A stretch of DNA of 64,000 bases from Sphingopyxis sp. (GCF_016704835.1 NZ_JADIZJ010000021.1:124001-188000), one strand, 5' to 3'. Positions 43,623 through 53,097 are shown, counted from the stretch's first letter. A program made the numbers and translations. The notes: generated by a model not told the origin, from the letters alone.

Positions 43623-44218
43623 ATGCTCGCGCTCTATCTTGCAACGCTGCTCGTCGGCGATGTCGTTGATCCCGGCCCGTCAGCCGAGCCAATCACGCTC
43701 GCCGAAGCGAAAAAGCACCTGCGTGTCGATTCCAGCGCCGACAACGCGTTAATGGAAGACGCGATCGTCTCTGCGCGCGATTGAGTCGAGGGCTATACCG
43801 GGCTCCTGCCGACGCGCAGCTGAGCGCGGCGAGCCGCCCAGCGCGGATCAATCCCGCTGCCGCAGCCTATTGGCCAGCGGCTCACACCGTGTTCGGAGGC
43901 ATCGAGGAGACCTTCACCGCGGGCTTTGTCTATCCGGCCGACGCGCCGATGATTCTGAAGCGCGCTATGCTCACTATGCTGACGGCTTTCTATGAGGACG
44001 GCGACGGCGGCGACATGTTCGCAGCGTCCGAAAAGGCCGCCATGGCGCTGTGCACGGAGGCGCCTGCGACAGGCAAGGTCAGGATACAAGCCGCATTGCC
44101 GAGTGCGGCTGACCTGGCTGTCGAGCCGAAGCCGGTGCCGACCCTCGATATCCTGACCGATGCTGCGGCCGAGGCACGGTACAACAGCGCGGTCGAAGAC
44201 TGGGGCGAGCGCGGATGA
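43623..44218 (+). pseudogene. Phage head-tail connector remnant
   Basis: The first frame reads DPGPSAEPITLAEAKKHLRV, then SADNALMEDAIVSARD, followed by a TGA at 43782-43784 where a Trp would be expected before VEGYTGLL. A second frame from 43781 holds AAAYWPAAHTVFGGIEETFT, then FVYPADAPMILKRAMLTMLT and AFYEDGDGG, the usual last helix of gp6/gp8-like connectors. The remainder (to 44218) is of unclear origin. The gene is broken by one stop and one frameshift. It points to a lost prophage or gene-transfer-agent-like segment. Confidence 0.55.
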
Positions 44219-44386
44219 TCGACCGACGCGCGAATATGTCGGTGGTCGAAGGCGCACGGCTCGACCGCTCCATGTCCGTCGCCTATAGAATAATCTGACG
44301 AAATCGCCGAGCGGTGATGGAAGCCGGATAGGCCCAGGCCTGCCCCGCTTTTTTACGGAAGAGGCGATCATCACGCGAAAACTGGG

Positions 44387-44701
44387 TCAACTTTCAAGTT
44401 CTGAGGCTGAAATCTTGTTGCAAAACTGGACTGCATCCGGCGCGTGGCCAGCATGGTGGTCGGATATGTCTTTATCCATATGCCACAGCATTCGATACTC
44501 AGCCTGGGCAGAATAGCGAGCCGGCTTCGCTAGATAAGGGGCGCTGCCGTGAGCCCGGGAAATATCGCCAGCCACGCCCCCCATCGAGATCGGTGACTGC
44601 TGCAAAGGAGGGATTTCGTTGGCGATATCTTCGACGTTCCGTCGCAGCTTTTTAAGACCATACTGGCAGTGATTGCCGACCCCTCCGACGAAGCCCACCA
44701 A
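44387..44701 (-). CDS. Hypothetical protein fragment
   Basis: A frame with good codon bias reads KKLRRNVEDIANEIPPLQQS, SRAHGSAPYLAKPARYSAQA, then EYRMLWHMDKDISDHHAGHA and PDAVQFCNKI. It looks like the C-terminal half of a soluble protein whose 5' part is missing. No family is recognised. It lies in the IS-rich region, so truncation by past transposition is likely. Confidence 0.35.
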   Translation of the reverse strand: MVGFVGGVGNHCQYGLKKLRRNVEDIANEIPPLQQSPISMGGVAGDISRAHGSAPYLAKPARYSAQAEYRMLWHMDKDISDHHAGHAPDAVQFCNKISASELES

Positions 44702-45693
44702 CCAGGGGGTGATGCCACCGCGCGTGGATCATCTCGCCTAAGTCATTATATAAGGTGCCCGATGTTGGCCCAACAATGTCACAATTGGACGCACCGCACT
44801 CGCATCGCATCCACGGTGTAACCTCGCATGGGAGGATTCCGACCCAGGCCTGCAGAATGAGGCCTTACATTGGGAAGAGCATCCTCCCCCTCCGTTGGCA
44901 GCTGACACAATCCATAGTATGCGAGTTTGCTGGCGATGCTGCGACGGCACAATGTAAATGGCATCGCTGTTGACCCCCGGCGTCGTCAGCAACCCAGAGG
45001 AACCGCCCAGAGGTTCTCGTGGAGCCAGCAATTTCGACTGTCGGTGTTTGTCCTGGACGAAACGCGCCGGTGAGCGGCCTCGTGTCGAACAGCCGCTTTC
45101 TTCCGACGAGTACATGGATCGATGCCCGTGTGCACTTTCCTGATCTCCGCACAACATTCTGTTTATCTCAAATCGCGGTGCGGGGCGGATATCTTGCACA
45201 CTATTATATGGTCAGCTTAACAAAAACCGATACTGCGAGTTGCTCAGGCGGTAACGCAGCTAGCTTCGTTACGAGCCGCGCGGCCGCGCAGGACAGCGGC
45301 GGAGAAAGTGTCGGGTGAGAGTCAAGTGCGAGCGACGACGCATCTGCCGCCGGCGCGAATTGTGTACTTTTAGTGGTCCGAAAGCCTCCCGTTGCCTAAA
45401 ATCCGAAAGTGGTAGGAACCTGTTATTAGGTTAACGGTTAACACAGCTAGCCACATCCCGCTTGCCCGCGCTCGCGGTATGCGGTGCAAAAGGGGGGCGG
45501 CAGGGGTAACTCTGTCGCCCTTCCCTTGACCGGCGTCATCGGGCCGCCCCCATTCATCGGACATAATAGCTCCGCGATCCTTAAACCTGCCCAAAAAGTC
45601 ACTGGTTTGGTCGCTGCCGTGCTTTGTTTTTCGCGTCACTGCTTGACGCTCTATCGTCGGACCTCGGGTCCGGTCACAATCATCGGCCGCTCC
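44702..45693. other. Unassigned stretch of nearly 1 kb
   Basis: No gene is supported. Two overlapping minus-strand frames (44738-45199 and 44865-45152) and a plus-strand frame at 45019 share the same DNA and none has a family match. A minus-strand segment near 45000-45120 (GAFRPGQTPTVEIAGSTR) has a protein-like pattern and may be a gene scrap. Confidence 0.3.
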
Positions 45694-45712
45694 TAGGGTC
45701 AGGACTCATTGA

Positions 45713-46156
45713 TCAGAGCCAGAAGATGACGGTTGCGGCGAGGGCGACGGCGGAGAGGAAGGTCTTGGCGCATCTGTCGTAGCGGGTTGCGACCCTGCGC
45801 CAGTCCTTGAGACGACCGAACATGATCTCGATGCGGTTGCGGCGTTTGTAGCGGCGCTTGTCGTATTTGACGGTCTTGTTCCGTATTTTCCGGCCCGGGA
45901 TGCAGGGCGTGATGCCCTTTTCCTGCAAGGCATCGCGGAACCAGTCGGCATCATAGCCCCGATCGGCCAGCATCCATTGCGCTTTGGGCAGACTGTCGAG
46001 CAAGGCTGCCGCGCCGGTGTAATCGCTGACCTGCCCGGCGGTCATGAAGAAGCTGATCGGGCGGCCATTTGCATCGGTCACGGCATGAAGCTTGGTGTTC
46101 ATGCCGCCTTTCGTGCGGCCGATCAGGCGTCCCGGACCCCCTTTTTTACCCCAAGG
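45713..46156 (-). CDS. IS5 transposase, second frame (DDE part)
   Basis: The C-terminal transposase part: GRLIGRTKGGMNTKLHAVTD, then LPKAQWMLADRGYDADWFRD with the second Asp, and RRNRIEIMFGRLKDWRRVAT, RYDRCAKTFLSAVALAATVI with the Glu. It is expressed by frameshifting from the upstream frame at an A6-G5 run (minus strand) near 46140-46150. Confidence 0.85.
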   Translation of the reverse strand, partial: PWGKKGGPGRLIGRTKGGMNTKLHAVTDANGRPISFFMTAGQVSDYTGAAALLDSLPKAQWMLADRGYDADWFRDALQEKGITPCIPGRKIRNKTVKYDKRRYKRRNRIEIMFGRLKDWRRVATRYDRCAKTFLSAVALAATVIFWL

Positions 46157-46476
46157 CTGGACGCCGTGCGGTGGGCCTTCAAATAGGTCGCGTCGATCAT
46201 GATCGTCTTGCGCTCTGGCGCCTGAGGTGTCGCCAAGCCCTCCATCATGCGGATGAAGATGCCTTTGTCGCTCCACCGCTTCCAGCGATTATAAAGCGTC
46301 TTCGCCGGGCCATACTCCCTCGGCGCATCGCGCCACCTCAGCCCATTGCGGTTGACGAAGATGATCCCGCTCAAAACCCGTCGATCGTCGACCCGCTCGC
46401 GACCATGGCTCTTCGGAAAATAGGGCTGAAGACGCGCCATCTGCTCGTCCGTCAGCCAATACAAATCACTCATCAT
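46123..46476 (-). CDS. IS5 transposase, first frame
   Basis: A 117-residue N-terminal part: SDLYWLTDEQMARLQPYFPK, RVLSGIIFVNRNGLRWRDAP, then ERKTIMIDATYLKAHRTASS with the first catalytic Asp. It ends just after the slippery run. It begins MMSDLYW, so the ATG at 46476 or the next codon may be used. Intact. Confidence 0.88.
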   Translation of the reverse strand: MMSDLYWLTDEQMARLQPYFPKSHGRERVDDRRVLSGIIFVNRNGLRWRDAPREYGPAKTLYNRWKRWSDKGIFIRMMEGLATPQAPERKTIMIDATYLKAHRTASSLGVKKGVRDA

Positions 46477-46626
46477 TCAGGCTCCTCGCCGAGAGCCTGA
46501 ATCACAGCCGTCACCGCTAATCAACGGGGCCTGACCCTAGATCCAACCGCATGACGCAATTTATCGGACGAGTGCGTCACAAAACTTGAAGTTGGTCGAC
46601 TAAGCGAAGATTGTGAAGATCTCGCG

Positions 46627-47145
46627 TTACGTACCGGAGCCGAAAACGTTCGGCTTTATGGCGAGGAGGTTCCGATCGATTTCAATCATTCTGGTTTCCA
46701 ATGACATCCAATCCGATCGACGTTTAGCGTCATCGCCATATTCCAGGCGGAGCCGAGCTTGCGCGTCGATTATATTGTCGCGGTTGCGTATCAGCTTGTC
46801 CCAATGGTCTTTCGCAAGTTCTCGCGGGTGAGCAGGCGGTTGAGCAGCCACAAGGATCGAACGATCTCCTGCGTCTCGGCGGACCGTCAGGTCGACTGCT
46901 TCACCAACCGTATCAGGCGCTTCGCCATCGTTGTTGAGGAGCGGTTGGCCGCAATAGTGAGCAGATTTGATATGGTGCCTCACGACATAATCGGCAAAAG
47001 CAGCCCCCTCTTGCGGGCTTAGCCGCTCTCGGATCGTTTGCACCGTCTGCATGTTGCTCAGATCAATGTCGGACAAGGCAATGTCTCGAACCGCGGGCGT
47101 ACACCCCCCAAGCAGACCAACGAAAAGCAGAAAAGTTCGTGTCAT
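46627..47145 (-). CDS. Small lipoprotein, unknown function
   Basis: A 172-residue protein with a lipobox (MTRTFLLFVGLLGGC). The mature part includes DLSNMQTVQTIRERLSPQEG, AAFADYVVRHHIKSAHYCGQ, then a helical, charged second half (DHWDKLIRNRDNIIDAQARL). No family is named with confidence. ATG 47145 follows AAGGA and gives the signal peptide; an in-frame start 8 codons upstream is less likely. It sits between IS remnants and appears intact. Confidence 0.7.
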   Translation of the reverse strand: MTRTFLLFVGLLGGCTPAVRDIALSDIDLSNMQTVQTIRERLSPQEGAAFADYVVRHHIKSAHYCGQPLLNNDGEAPDTVGEAVDLTVRRDAGDRSILVAAQPPAHPRELAKDHWDKLIRNRDNIIDAQARLRLEYGDDAKRRSDWMSLETRMIEIDRNLLAIKPNVFGSGT

Positions 47146-47440
47146 GGCGAATCCTTCAGGCGTGCCCATTTATCCGATCAAGGTTAATAAAATTGAGCTG
47201 CCGGTCAGGATTTGAGGATCAACGCCGATCAATTAGGATGCCTCTCGTGCTGCGGGTCGGCTGACCCTGGGCGACATATGCGAGCGCTAGAGCGATGAAG
47301 CTGTGGTTAAGTGCGCTTGCTTACGTGGGCCGAACAAATTGAGTGGGATGCCATGCTGCAAACACTGGTTCGACTTGGGCCTGACCAACGACTGGCAGCA
47401 CATGATCCCGGCAACAGCGTTCACGGCCGTGTCTCAGTAA
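47146..47440. other. Unassigned stretch
   Basis: No gene, repeat or RNA supported. Probably the decayed first part of the transposase whose later part lies at 47441-47700. Confidence 0.3.
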
Positions 47441-47700
47441 ATGGCGGGAAAAGGGCCTTGTACGAATGACCTTGATCGATCACGCGGCAGCTTTTTGAGT
47501 GAAATCCACGCATGCTGCGACAATCACGGTCTGCCTGTCGGCTTCATACTGACCGGCGGCGAGGCCGCGAATTACGCAGCTGCCGAGGCGCTGATCGACG
47601 TGCGCGCCGCGCAACCAGGGCGCTGCAGGCGGACAAGGCTTATGATGACCATCGCTTACGGGAAACCCTGCCGGTCGAGCCCGTCAGAAGTTTTATCCGT
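47441..47700 (+). pseudogene. IS5-type transposase fragment
   Basis: A frame reading DRSRGSFLSEIHACCDNHGL, PVGFILTGGEAANYAAAEAL matches the region after the first Asp of IS5 transposases. A neighbouring frame then gives ALQADKAYDDHRLRETLPVE with the second Asp. Stops and frame changes and the missing ends show it is a relic, different from the intact element at 45694. Confidence 0.65.
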
Positions 47701-47717
47701 GAGGCTGATTGTCGTCA

Positions 47718-48907
47718 TTAGATGACGAACCTTTCGCCGAAGATCACGGCGAACTGGGTTTTTGCCTCGGTCCATTTGCGCGGCGGTCGTTTCCACTCCG
47801 GCGCCTCATTATTGAGGACGAGGTATATCAGCTTCATGGCAGCGTCGTCACTGGGGAAGTGTCAGCGGGAGCGAACAGCGCGCCAGAGCATCGAGTTCAA
47901 AGCCTCAATAGCGTTGGCGGTGTAGATCATCCGGCGGATAGCCTCACTAAACGGCAAAAATGGGATGACCTGATCCCAATGGCGCCGCCAACTTTTTGCG
48001 ATCGCTAGGTATTGCTGGCCCCAATGCCCAGCCTCTAACGCGTCCGGGGCGGCCTCGGCGCTCTGGGCGCGATAGACGCTGCGGATCGAGCTCGAGATCG
48101 ACTTGCGATCTTTCCACGATGCGAAGCTTATGCTGTTTCCGATCAGATGCGCGAGCATGTTTGCACGACCGTCTCGGAGAACACGGCGTTGATGGTGTCC
48201 GGGAAGCCCTTCAGGTCATCGACGACGGCGATCAGGATATCGGCGACGCCCCGGCTCTAGAGCTCGTTCATGAGGCTCATCCACAACTTCGCGCCCTCGG
48301 TCTGCTCGATCCAGATCCCGAGGATTTCCTTGGTCCCGTCGGGCAATATGCCGAGCACGATGTATACGGCCTTGTTCCGGACTAAGCCCTCATCGCGGAT
48401 TTTAACGCGGATCGCGGCGAAGAACACTAGCGGGTAGCAGGCGTCGAGCGGATGGCCCTACCACTCCGCGATCGTCTCCAGCATGGCGTCGGTCACCGTC
48501 GAGATCAGGTCCGGGGATACGTCGATGCCGTAAAGCTCCTCAAGGTGCCCACGGATCTCGCGAACCGTCATCCCGCGCGCATACATCGAAATAATCTTGT
48601 CGTCGAAGCCCGGGAACCGGCGCTGATATCTCGCGATTAACTTCGGATCGAATGTTCCCTTGCGATCCCGCGGGATACCCAGCGACACTTTCGAACTGCC
48701 CGTCAGCATCGTCTTTTGAGACGTTCCGTTGCGCCGGTTTCCTACACCTGCCGCCGCCTCTGATTCCAGATGATCGTCTAACTGGGCAGCCAGCAATCGT
48801 TCCGACAGCGCCTTTTTCAAATCGTCGATTAAGCCGTCCTTGACAGATAGCTCCTGCGGATCACGGCCTACCAGCAACTGATCCAATACTTCCTTGTCGA
48901 TAGCCAT
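47718..48907 (-). pseudogene. IS256-family transposase, degenerate
   Basis: About 400 codons of a mutator-type transposase. The first part is open: MAIDKEVLDQLLVGRDPQEL, QLDDHLESEAAAGVGNRRNG, FDDKIISMYARGMTVREIRG, SPDLISTVTDAMLETIAEW, then TAG. Further parts in varying frames are KIRDEGLVRNKAVYIVLGIL, WGQQYLAIAKSWRRHWDQVI and RRMIYTANAIEALNSMLWRA, with the end ERFVI at 47718. At least two stops and several frameshifts inactivate it. Confidence 0.85.
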
Positions 48908-48963
48908 ATGATGGTCCTCTTCATTCCATCTTACAGCCTCGCGCACAAAACTTCTGACAGGCC

Positions 48964-49200
48964 GTGCCGGTCCGGAGCATTATGCCGATCATCCCGCCCA
49001 TCGAATCCAAGGTGCCAGAGCATCCCGACAATTGCCGCCAACGTGACCGCAAGCGATTCGGGGAAATGGCCGGTAAGTTCATACAGCCACGACGAATCGA
49101 CACCTGCTATGACACAACCCTTCTCTGGCTCGAAAGCCTCCACAACCGCGCCGCCACGCGCCTAGGGTTGGAGTATTTTGTCATCGCGGCCAAGGCGAAT
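48964..49200 (+). pseudogene. IS5-type transposase 3' relic
   Basis: The plus strand reads PEHPDNCRQRDRKRFGEMAG, then KFIQPRRIDTCYDTTLLWLE and SLHNRAATRLG, the worn C-terminal signature (CRxRNxxERMFxKLKxxRRxATRYDK) of IS5-group transposases. The catalytic Glu position has changed. A similar relic lies at 54609-54800. Confidence 0.5.
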
Positions 49201-49449
49201 AGCATTGTCATTCACGCCGGCTTTGCTAGGAAGGACTGGACTGGCCCCAAATATTTGGTCCAGGCCTGCAGCGTTGCAACATTGAAGGCAAAGGCCGCTG
49301 CAACTCCCCCGCCTCGTCAAGCTAGCGCCGGACTCGAAGACCACTGCCAACAGTTTTTAGCAGCGTCGGCTCTAAAACAGCGTTAACGATATTGTTGTGC
49401 GTAATCGGCTAAGTTAAAGTCGAGAGCATGTCTCCGGAGGAAAGTTTTA

Positions 49450-49698
49450 ATGGATTCAACTAGCCGACAAGTCATCCTTGATCAGATTAACGCAATTGTT
49501 TCGGACGTATTGCGACTCCCCGATCTTTGTATGGATGAAGCCACCACTGCAAACGATGTACCGGGTTGGGATTCGCTTACCCACATTCAAATCATCATTG
49601 AAATTGAGCGCAAGTATGGGGTTCGGTTCACGTCCACGGAAGTGGCACAGCTCGAAGATGCAGGGTCATTGATCGAACTCGTCATCAAACATAGCTAA
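49450..49698 (+). CDS. Acyl carrier protein (DltC-like)
   Basis: An 82-residue carrier protein. The phosphopantetheine site is GWDSLTH with Ser42, and the helical pattern VILDQINAIVSDVLRL...IIIEIERKYGVRFTSTEVAQ is typical. It would carry an aminoacyl group as a thioester made by the ligase encoded 22 bases downstream. GGAGGAAA upstream is a strong Shine-Dalgarno. It is the first gene of the Dlt-like operon (49450-54240). A D-Ala carrier role is inference from the neighbours. Confidence 0.88.
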   Translation: MDSTSRQVILDQINAIVSDVLRLPDLCMDEATTANDVPGWDSLTHIQIIIEIERKYGVRFTSTEVAQLEDAGSLIELVIKHS

Positions 49699-49720
49699 CC
49701 TATCGTCGGAAAAATTTAGT

Positions 49721-51310
49721 ATGGAAGCGGATTGTCTCCCCAAGGATTTGGGATCGACATTAATCGGCCTTGCGCGCCGAAATAGGCAGAGCACTGCCCT
49801 GTGGAGCAGGGGTGCACAGCTATCGTACGAGGAATTATTCGAACGCGCGAGCGGTATCGCTCAGGCGCTTGTTGAAAACGGCGGTGTCGGTCCTGGGAAG
49901 CGGGTTGCTATTCTCTCCGACCGAACTTTGACGGCTTATGTCTCCATCGTCGCCACGCTATTAGCGGGGGCGACCTACGTTCCGCTCAATCCCCGCTTCC
50001 CGATCCAGCGCAATCGTCAAATCTTGCAGGAATCCGGAGCATTTGCGCTGCTCTGCGATGAACGGCACCGCGCGCTTATCGGGGAAGTTGTCGAGGGATT
50101 GCCCAGTCTGGAGCTGGTAGGCTTCCCGGAAGGCGGTATTGCCGAAGGCGTGACCCTAAAGCAGCTTGGGGCGGAAGCGCTGTCCCCTCGCCCGCTCGAC
50201 CTGTCCGCCCCCTGCGAGAGCGCCAGCGGCGACTTCGCCTATTTGTTCTTCACCTCAGGCAGCACCGGCAAGCCAAAGGGGGTGCCAATCAGCCATGCCA
50301 ATGTCTTCGCCTATCTCGATGGCATTCGCACGATCTGTAATATCGGCCCCTCGGACCGGCTACTGCAATTGGTGGACCTGACATTCGACCTCTCGGTCCA
50401 TGACATGTTCCTGTGCTGGACGTCCGGAGCCTGCCTTTACAGCGTGCCCGAGAACGCGGTCCTGCTGTGCACGCGCTTCGTCAGTGAACATGACATCACC
50501 GCTTGGCTGTCAGTGCCGTCTACTGCGGGATTGATCAAGCAGGCTGGCTTGCTTGAGCCGTCAAGCATGCCGACGCTGCGTCACACGTTTTTTTGTGGCG
50601 AGGCGCTCACCGGCACGGTGGCTGAAGCTTGGGCGGAGGCAGCGCCCAATTCGCACATCACCAATATCTACGGTCCTACCGAGGCGACCGTGGCATTTAG
50701 CGCGTTCCAATATGTGCCGGGGCGAAAGGATCCGCCAGCGGTCGTGCCGCTCGGCGAGCCCTTCCCTGGCCAACATATGGCGCTGTTTTCGGAAACTGGC
50801 GAGAAACAGGATTTTGGGGAAATTTGCCTGGCGGGAAGCCAGGTCATGGAAGGCTACTGGCAAGACCCCGAGTTGACCGCCAGGCGCATGTTCGATGCCG
50901 ATGGCCGCCGCTGGTACCGCACCGGAGACCTCGGCCGCTATGACGTAGGCGAGGGTTTTCTCTATTCCGGGCGAGCCGATCATCAAGTGAAGATTAGGGG
51001 CTATCGAGTAGAACTCCAAGAAATCGAACATGTCGTGCGCGAGGAAGCACGGTCAGATCTGGTGGCTGTGCTGCCTTGGTCACAAAAGCCAGGAGAACCG
51101 GCCATGGGCTGCGCCGCCTTTGCGCTGAACCCGCTCCAGGACGAAATAACAACGCTGCAGGCTTGCCGGGCGCGCCTGCCCGAATACATGGTACCGACGC
51201 GTATATTAGCGGTGACTGACATGCCGTTCAATGCCAACGGCAAGGTCGACTATGTCGCGTTGCGCAGCCACCCGATGATGGCGAGGATAATGGAGCGCCC
51301 AAGGCGATGA
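49721..51310 (+). CDS. Amino acid adenylation enzyme (DltA-like)
   Basis: A 529-residue stand-alone adenylation domain. Core motifs are YLFFTSGSTGKPKGVPISH (about 175-193, ATP loop), FDLSVHDMF (about 223, with the Asp that in NRPS and DltA enzymes binds the amino group), NIYGPTEATVAF (about 313), WYRTGDLGRYDVGEGFLYSG (about 400) and NANGKVDYVAL near the end. No condensation or carrier domain is attached. It should activate an amino acid and load the preceding carrier protein. The 3' end overlaps the GNAT gene by 4 bases (ATGA). D-Ala specificity is inferred, not shown. Confidence 0.88.
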   Translation: MEADCLPKDLGSTLIGLARRNRQSTALWSRGAQLSYEELFERASGIAQALVENGGVGPGKRVAILSDRTLTAYVSIVATLLAGATYVPLNPRFPIQRNRQILQESGAFALLCDERHRALIGEVVEGLPSLELVGFPEGGIAEGVTLKQLGAEALSPRPLDLSAPCESASGDFAYLFFTSGSTGKPKGVPISHANVFAYLDGIRTICNIGPSDRLLQLVDLTFDLSVHDMFLCWTSGACLYSVPENAVLLCTRFVSEHDITAWLSVPSTAGLIKQAGLLEPSSMPTLRHTFFCGEALTGTVAEAWAEAAPNSHITNIYGPTEATVAFSAFQYVPGRKDPPAVVPLGEPFPGQHMALFSETGEKQDFGEICLAGSQVMEGYWQDPELTARRMFDADGRRWYRTGDLGRYDVGEGFLYSGRADHQVKIRGYRVELQEIEHVVREEARSDLVAVLPWSQKPGEPAMGCAAFALNPLQDEITTLQACRARLPEYMVPTRILAVTDMPFNANGKVDYVALRSHPMMARIMERPRR

Positions 51311-51897
51311 CGCTAGCGTCCAATGCCGGCGATGTCGCGCTGCGACGCGTAGACGAGCTGTCGGCTGAGCAGCTTATCGAGGCGGCGCGTTTAGTCCGGC
51401 TGGCCATGCCGCATTTCTATCAGCCCTTGACGGACGACCGGGCGGAAGTTCTCATCGCCGCGCAGCTGGTCGAACCGGGCAATGAACTGTCAGACACCCT
51501 CTGCAGCCTTTGCGGGGAGTCCGTCATCAGCATTATGTGCGCCTATCCGGCGCGGGAACAGGCGGATCGCCAGCGCGCTGGGCTGCATTTGCTGGGTGGA
51601 GCGCTCGACCGCGTGGAGGTGTCCCGGGTGTTTGAGCATCTGCAGAGCTTTCGTGAGCAGGTTGGGCCGATTAGTGCGCGCGGAATGTATCTGGCGCGCA
51701 TCGCGATCGCCGAGAGCTACAGGGGGACGTCGCTGGCGAGCAATCTGCTAGCCGGTCTCATCGAGACTGCTGGTGACGAGGGCGTTTCGCTACATGTCCG
51801 CGCGGATAATCGCCGCGCGATCGCTTTATATCAACGACGGGGCTTCAACTTCGTTGATGATGAGGGCAAGGATTATCGGATAATGGAGCGGCGCTGA
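51307..51897 (+). CDS. GNAT-family N-acetyltransferase
   Basis: A 196-residue protein. The acetyl-CoA site is MYLARIAIAESYRGTSLASN (R/Q-x-x-G/A-like RGTSLA), followed by SLHVRADNRRAIALYQRRGF, the end of the GNAT fold. The N-terminal half is less conserved. Overlapping starts and stops place it firmly in the Dlt-like operon, where no GNAT is usually found. It could N-acetylate the activated amino acid or a sugar acceptor; this is inference. Confidence 0.85.
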   Translation: MTLASNAGDVALRRVDELSAEQLIEAARLVRLAMPHFYQPLTDDRAEVLIAAQLVEPGNELSDTLCSLCGESVISIMCAYPAREQADRQRAGLHLLGGALDRVEVSRVFEHLQSFREQVGPISARGMYLARIAIAESYRGTSLASNLLAGLIETAGDEGVSLHVRADNRRAIALYQRRGFNFVDDEGKDYRIMERR

Positions 51898-51933
51898 GAC
51901 ATATGGGGGCGTCCAAGCAGACAGAGAAGATTT

Positions 51934-52891
51934 TTGGAACAGGCCGTCATTTCAGTTAACAGCATGCTCTTCTGGATTTTCGCCGCGCTGACTATCGTGG
52001 CGATGAGACTGCTGAGTGGCAACGCCAAGAGGCGCTATGTGCAGGCGGCGATCAACCTCGGGTTTATCGGCCTGCTCGTGCACGGTCTTGTCATTCACGT
52101 CGCCGTCGCAATCATGGTCTTTATAGCTTACTGCGCCTTATGGCAGACACCAAGCTGCGGCAGATCCTGATGGCGCTGACTTTGGGTTGGGTGCTGATCT
52201 TCTTCATTGTCAACAAGACTGGCGGCGCTCTGGCGGTCAACCTTCCGCCGGGATTACCTCCGCTGCTCGCCGCAGTCGGCTTTTCCTTCGTCGCGCTGCG
52301 AGCGATTGAGGTCATCCGCGCGGTTAATGAACAGAATGATTCGACGCCCGACGCCATCGATCTCGTCAACTACCTGGTCCCATTCCACATGCTGGCAGCA
52401 GGCCCTATTCAAGCCTATGACGATTTTCGACGCCCGGCGGAAGTTCCCGCGTTAGACAGGGCAGCGGCGCTTTCGGGCGCAGAAGCGATCGCCAACGGCC
52501 TTTTTAAGAAGTTCGTGCTGGCCTTCGCGGTCCAGCGAATTTTCCTTAACGATTTTGATTCAACGGGGATCCACTTGCTGGTGGAATCGATGTTCTTCCT
52601 ATTTTTGAGTTTGATCCAGTGCTCATTGCTTCTGTCGCAACAAGCGTGTCTTTCCTGCTGTGTGGGCTTTGGCACGGACTGACATGGGGCTGGCTCGGTT
52701 GGGGGGCGATGCACGCCGCTGGATTGGTCGCTGTGCGCGTATACGGCAATTGGCTGACGAAGCGCTTTACGCCGCAGCAGATGGTCGCATATCGCCAAAG
52801 CCGCGTTGCGGGGCTCGCCGCTACTCTCCTGACATATACTTATGTGTCAGCGGCATTTCTGCCGGTATTTTTAATCGGTAAAGGATCCTAG
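51934..52891 (+). pseudogene. MBOAT O-acyltransferase (DltB-like), frameshift and internal deletion
   Basis: Three pieces of one membrane-bound O-acyltransferase. Piece 1 is SMLFWIFAALTIVAMRLLSG to FIAYCAL. Piece 2, after a frame change near 52137, is KLRQILMALTLGWVLIFFIV, AVGFSFVALRAIEVIRAVNE, LVPFHMLAAGPIQAYDDFRR to ESMFFLFLSL. Piece 3, after about 52610, is LIASVATSVSFLLCGLWHGL, TWGWLGWGAMHAAGLVAVRV. The GLWHG His is kept, but about 75-80 residues normally between pieces 2 and 3, including the FDFxGYS and RWHxSLS blocks, are absent. The TTG at 51934 is the chosen start; ATG 51964 is possible. Confidence 0.8.
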
Positions 52892-52895
52892 GCTG

Positions 52896-53084
52896 ATGAT
52901 TCAACGCCGCCTGAGCAAAGAACCCGAACGGGCCGACACGACGGCCGCCAGCGCTTCGCCTAGGGCGCGGCTTCGCAAACTCCTTGGCACTTTGCCCGTG
53001 CGTGCAGCCATCATCGCAAGCAAGTTAATGATCGTCTACATCCTGTCGCAGGCGGATGCGGCCTTTTTCTATCAACAATTCTGA
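52896..53084 (+). CDS. DltX-like membrane microprotein ending FFYQQF
   Basis: A 62-residue protein: a polar, basic N-terminus (MIQRRLSKEPERADTTAASA), one transmembrane helix (AAIIASKLMIVYILSQADAA) and a C-terminal FFYQQF. It starts 4 bases after the MBOAT stop and ends 13 bases before the SGNH gene. DltX of Gram-positive dlt operons is also a single-helix microprotein with a conserved F-x-Y-x-x-F-type C-terminus whose Tyr, as I recall, accepts D-Ala from DltB before transfer. Position, size, topology and C-terminus all match; function is inference. Confidence 0.72.
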   Translation: MIQRRLSKEPERADTTAASASPRARLRKLLGTLPVRAAIIASKLMIVYILSQADAAFFYQQF

Positions 53085-53097
53085 AAAGAAGGCCCTG

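Larger units (their letters stand above)
45694..46539 (-). mobile_element. IS5-family insertion sequence (IS427-like)
   Basis: An element of about 845 bases with clear terminal repeats: TAGGGTCAGGACTCATTGAT at the left and, inverted, TAGGGTCAGGCCCCGTTGAT at the right (17 of 20 match). TA at each end fits the TA target preference of the group. It encodes the transposase in two overlapping frames, both on the minus strand. Confidence 0.85.

Noticed and set aside
44738..45318. Overlapping frames on both strands suggesting a gene
   Set aside because: Three frames share the same DNA, none has a family match or start signal, and no one of them is clearly better.
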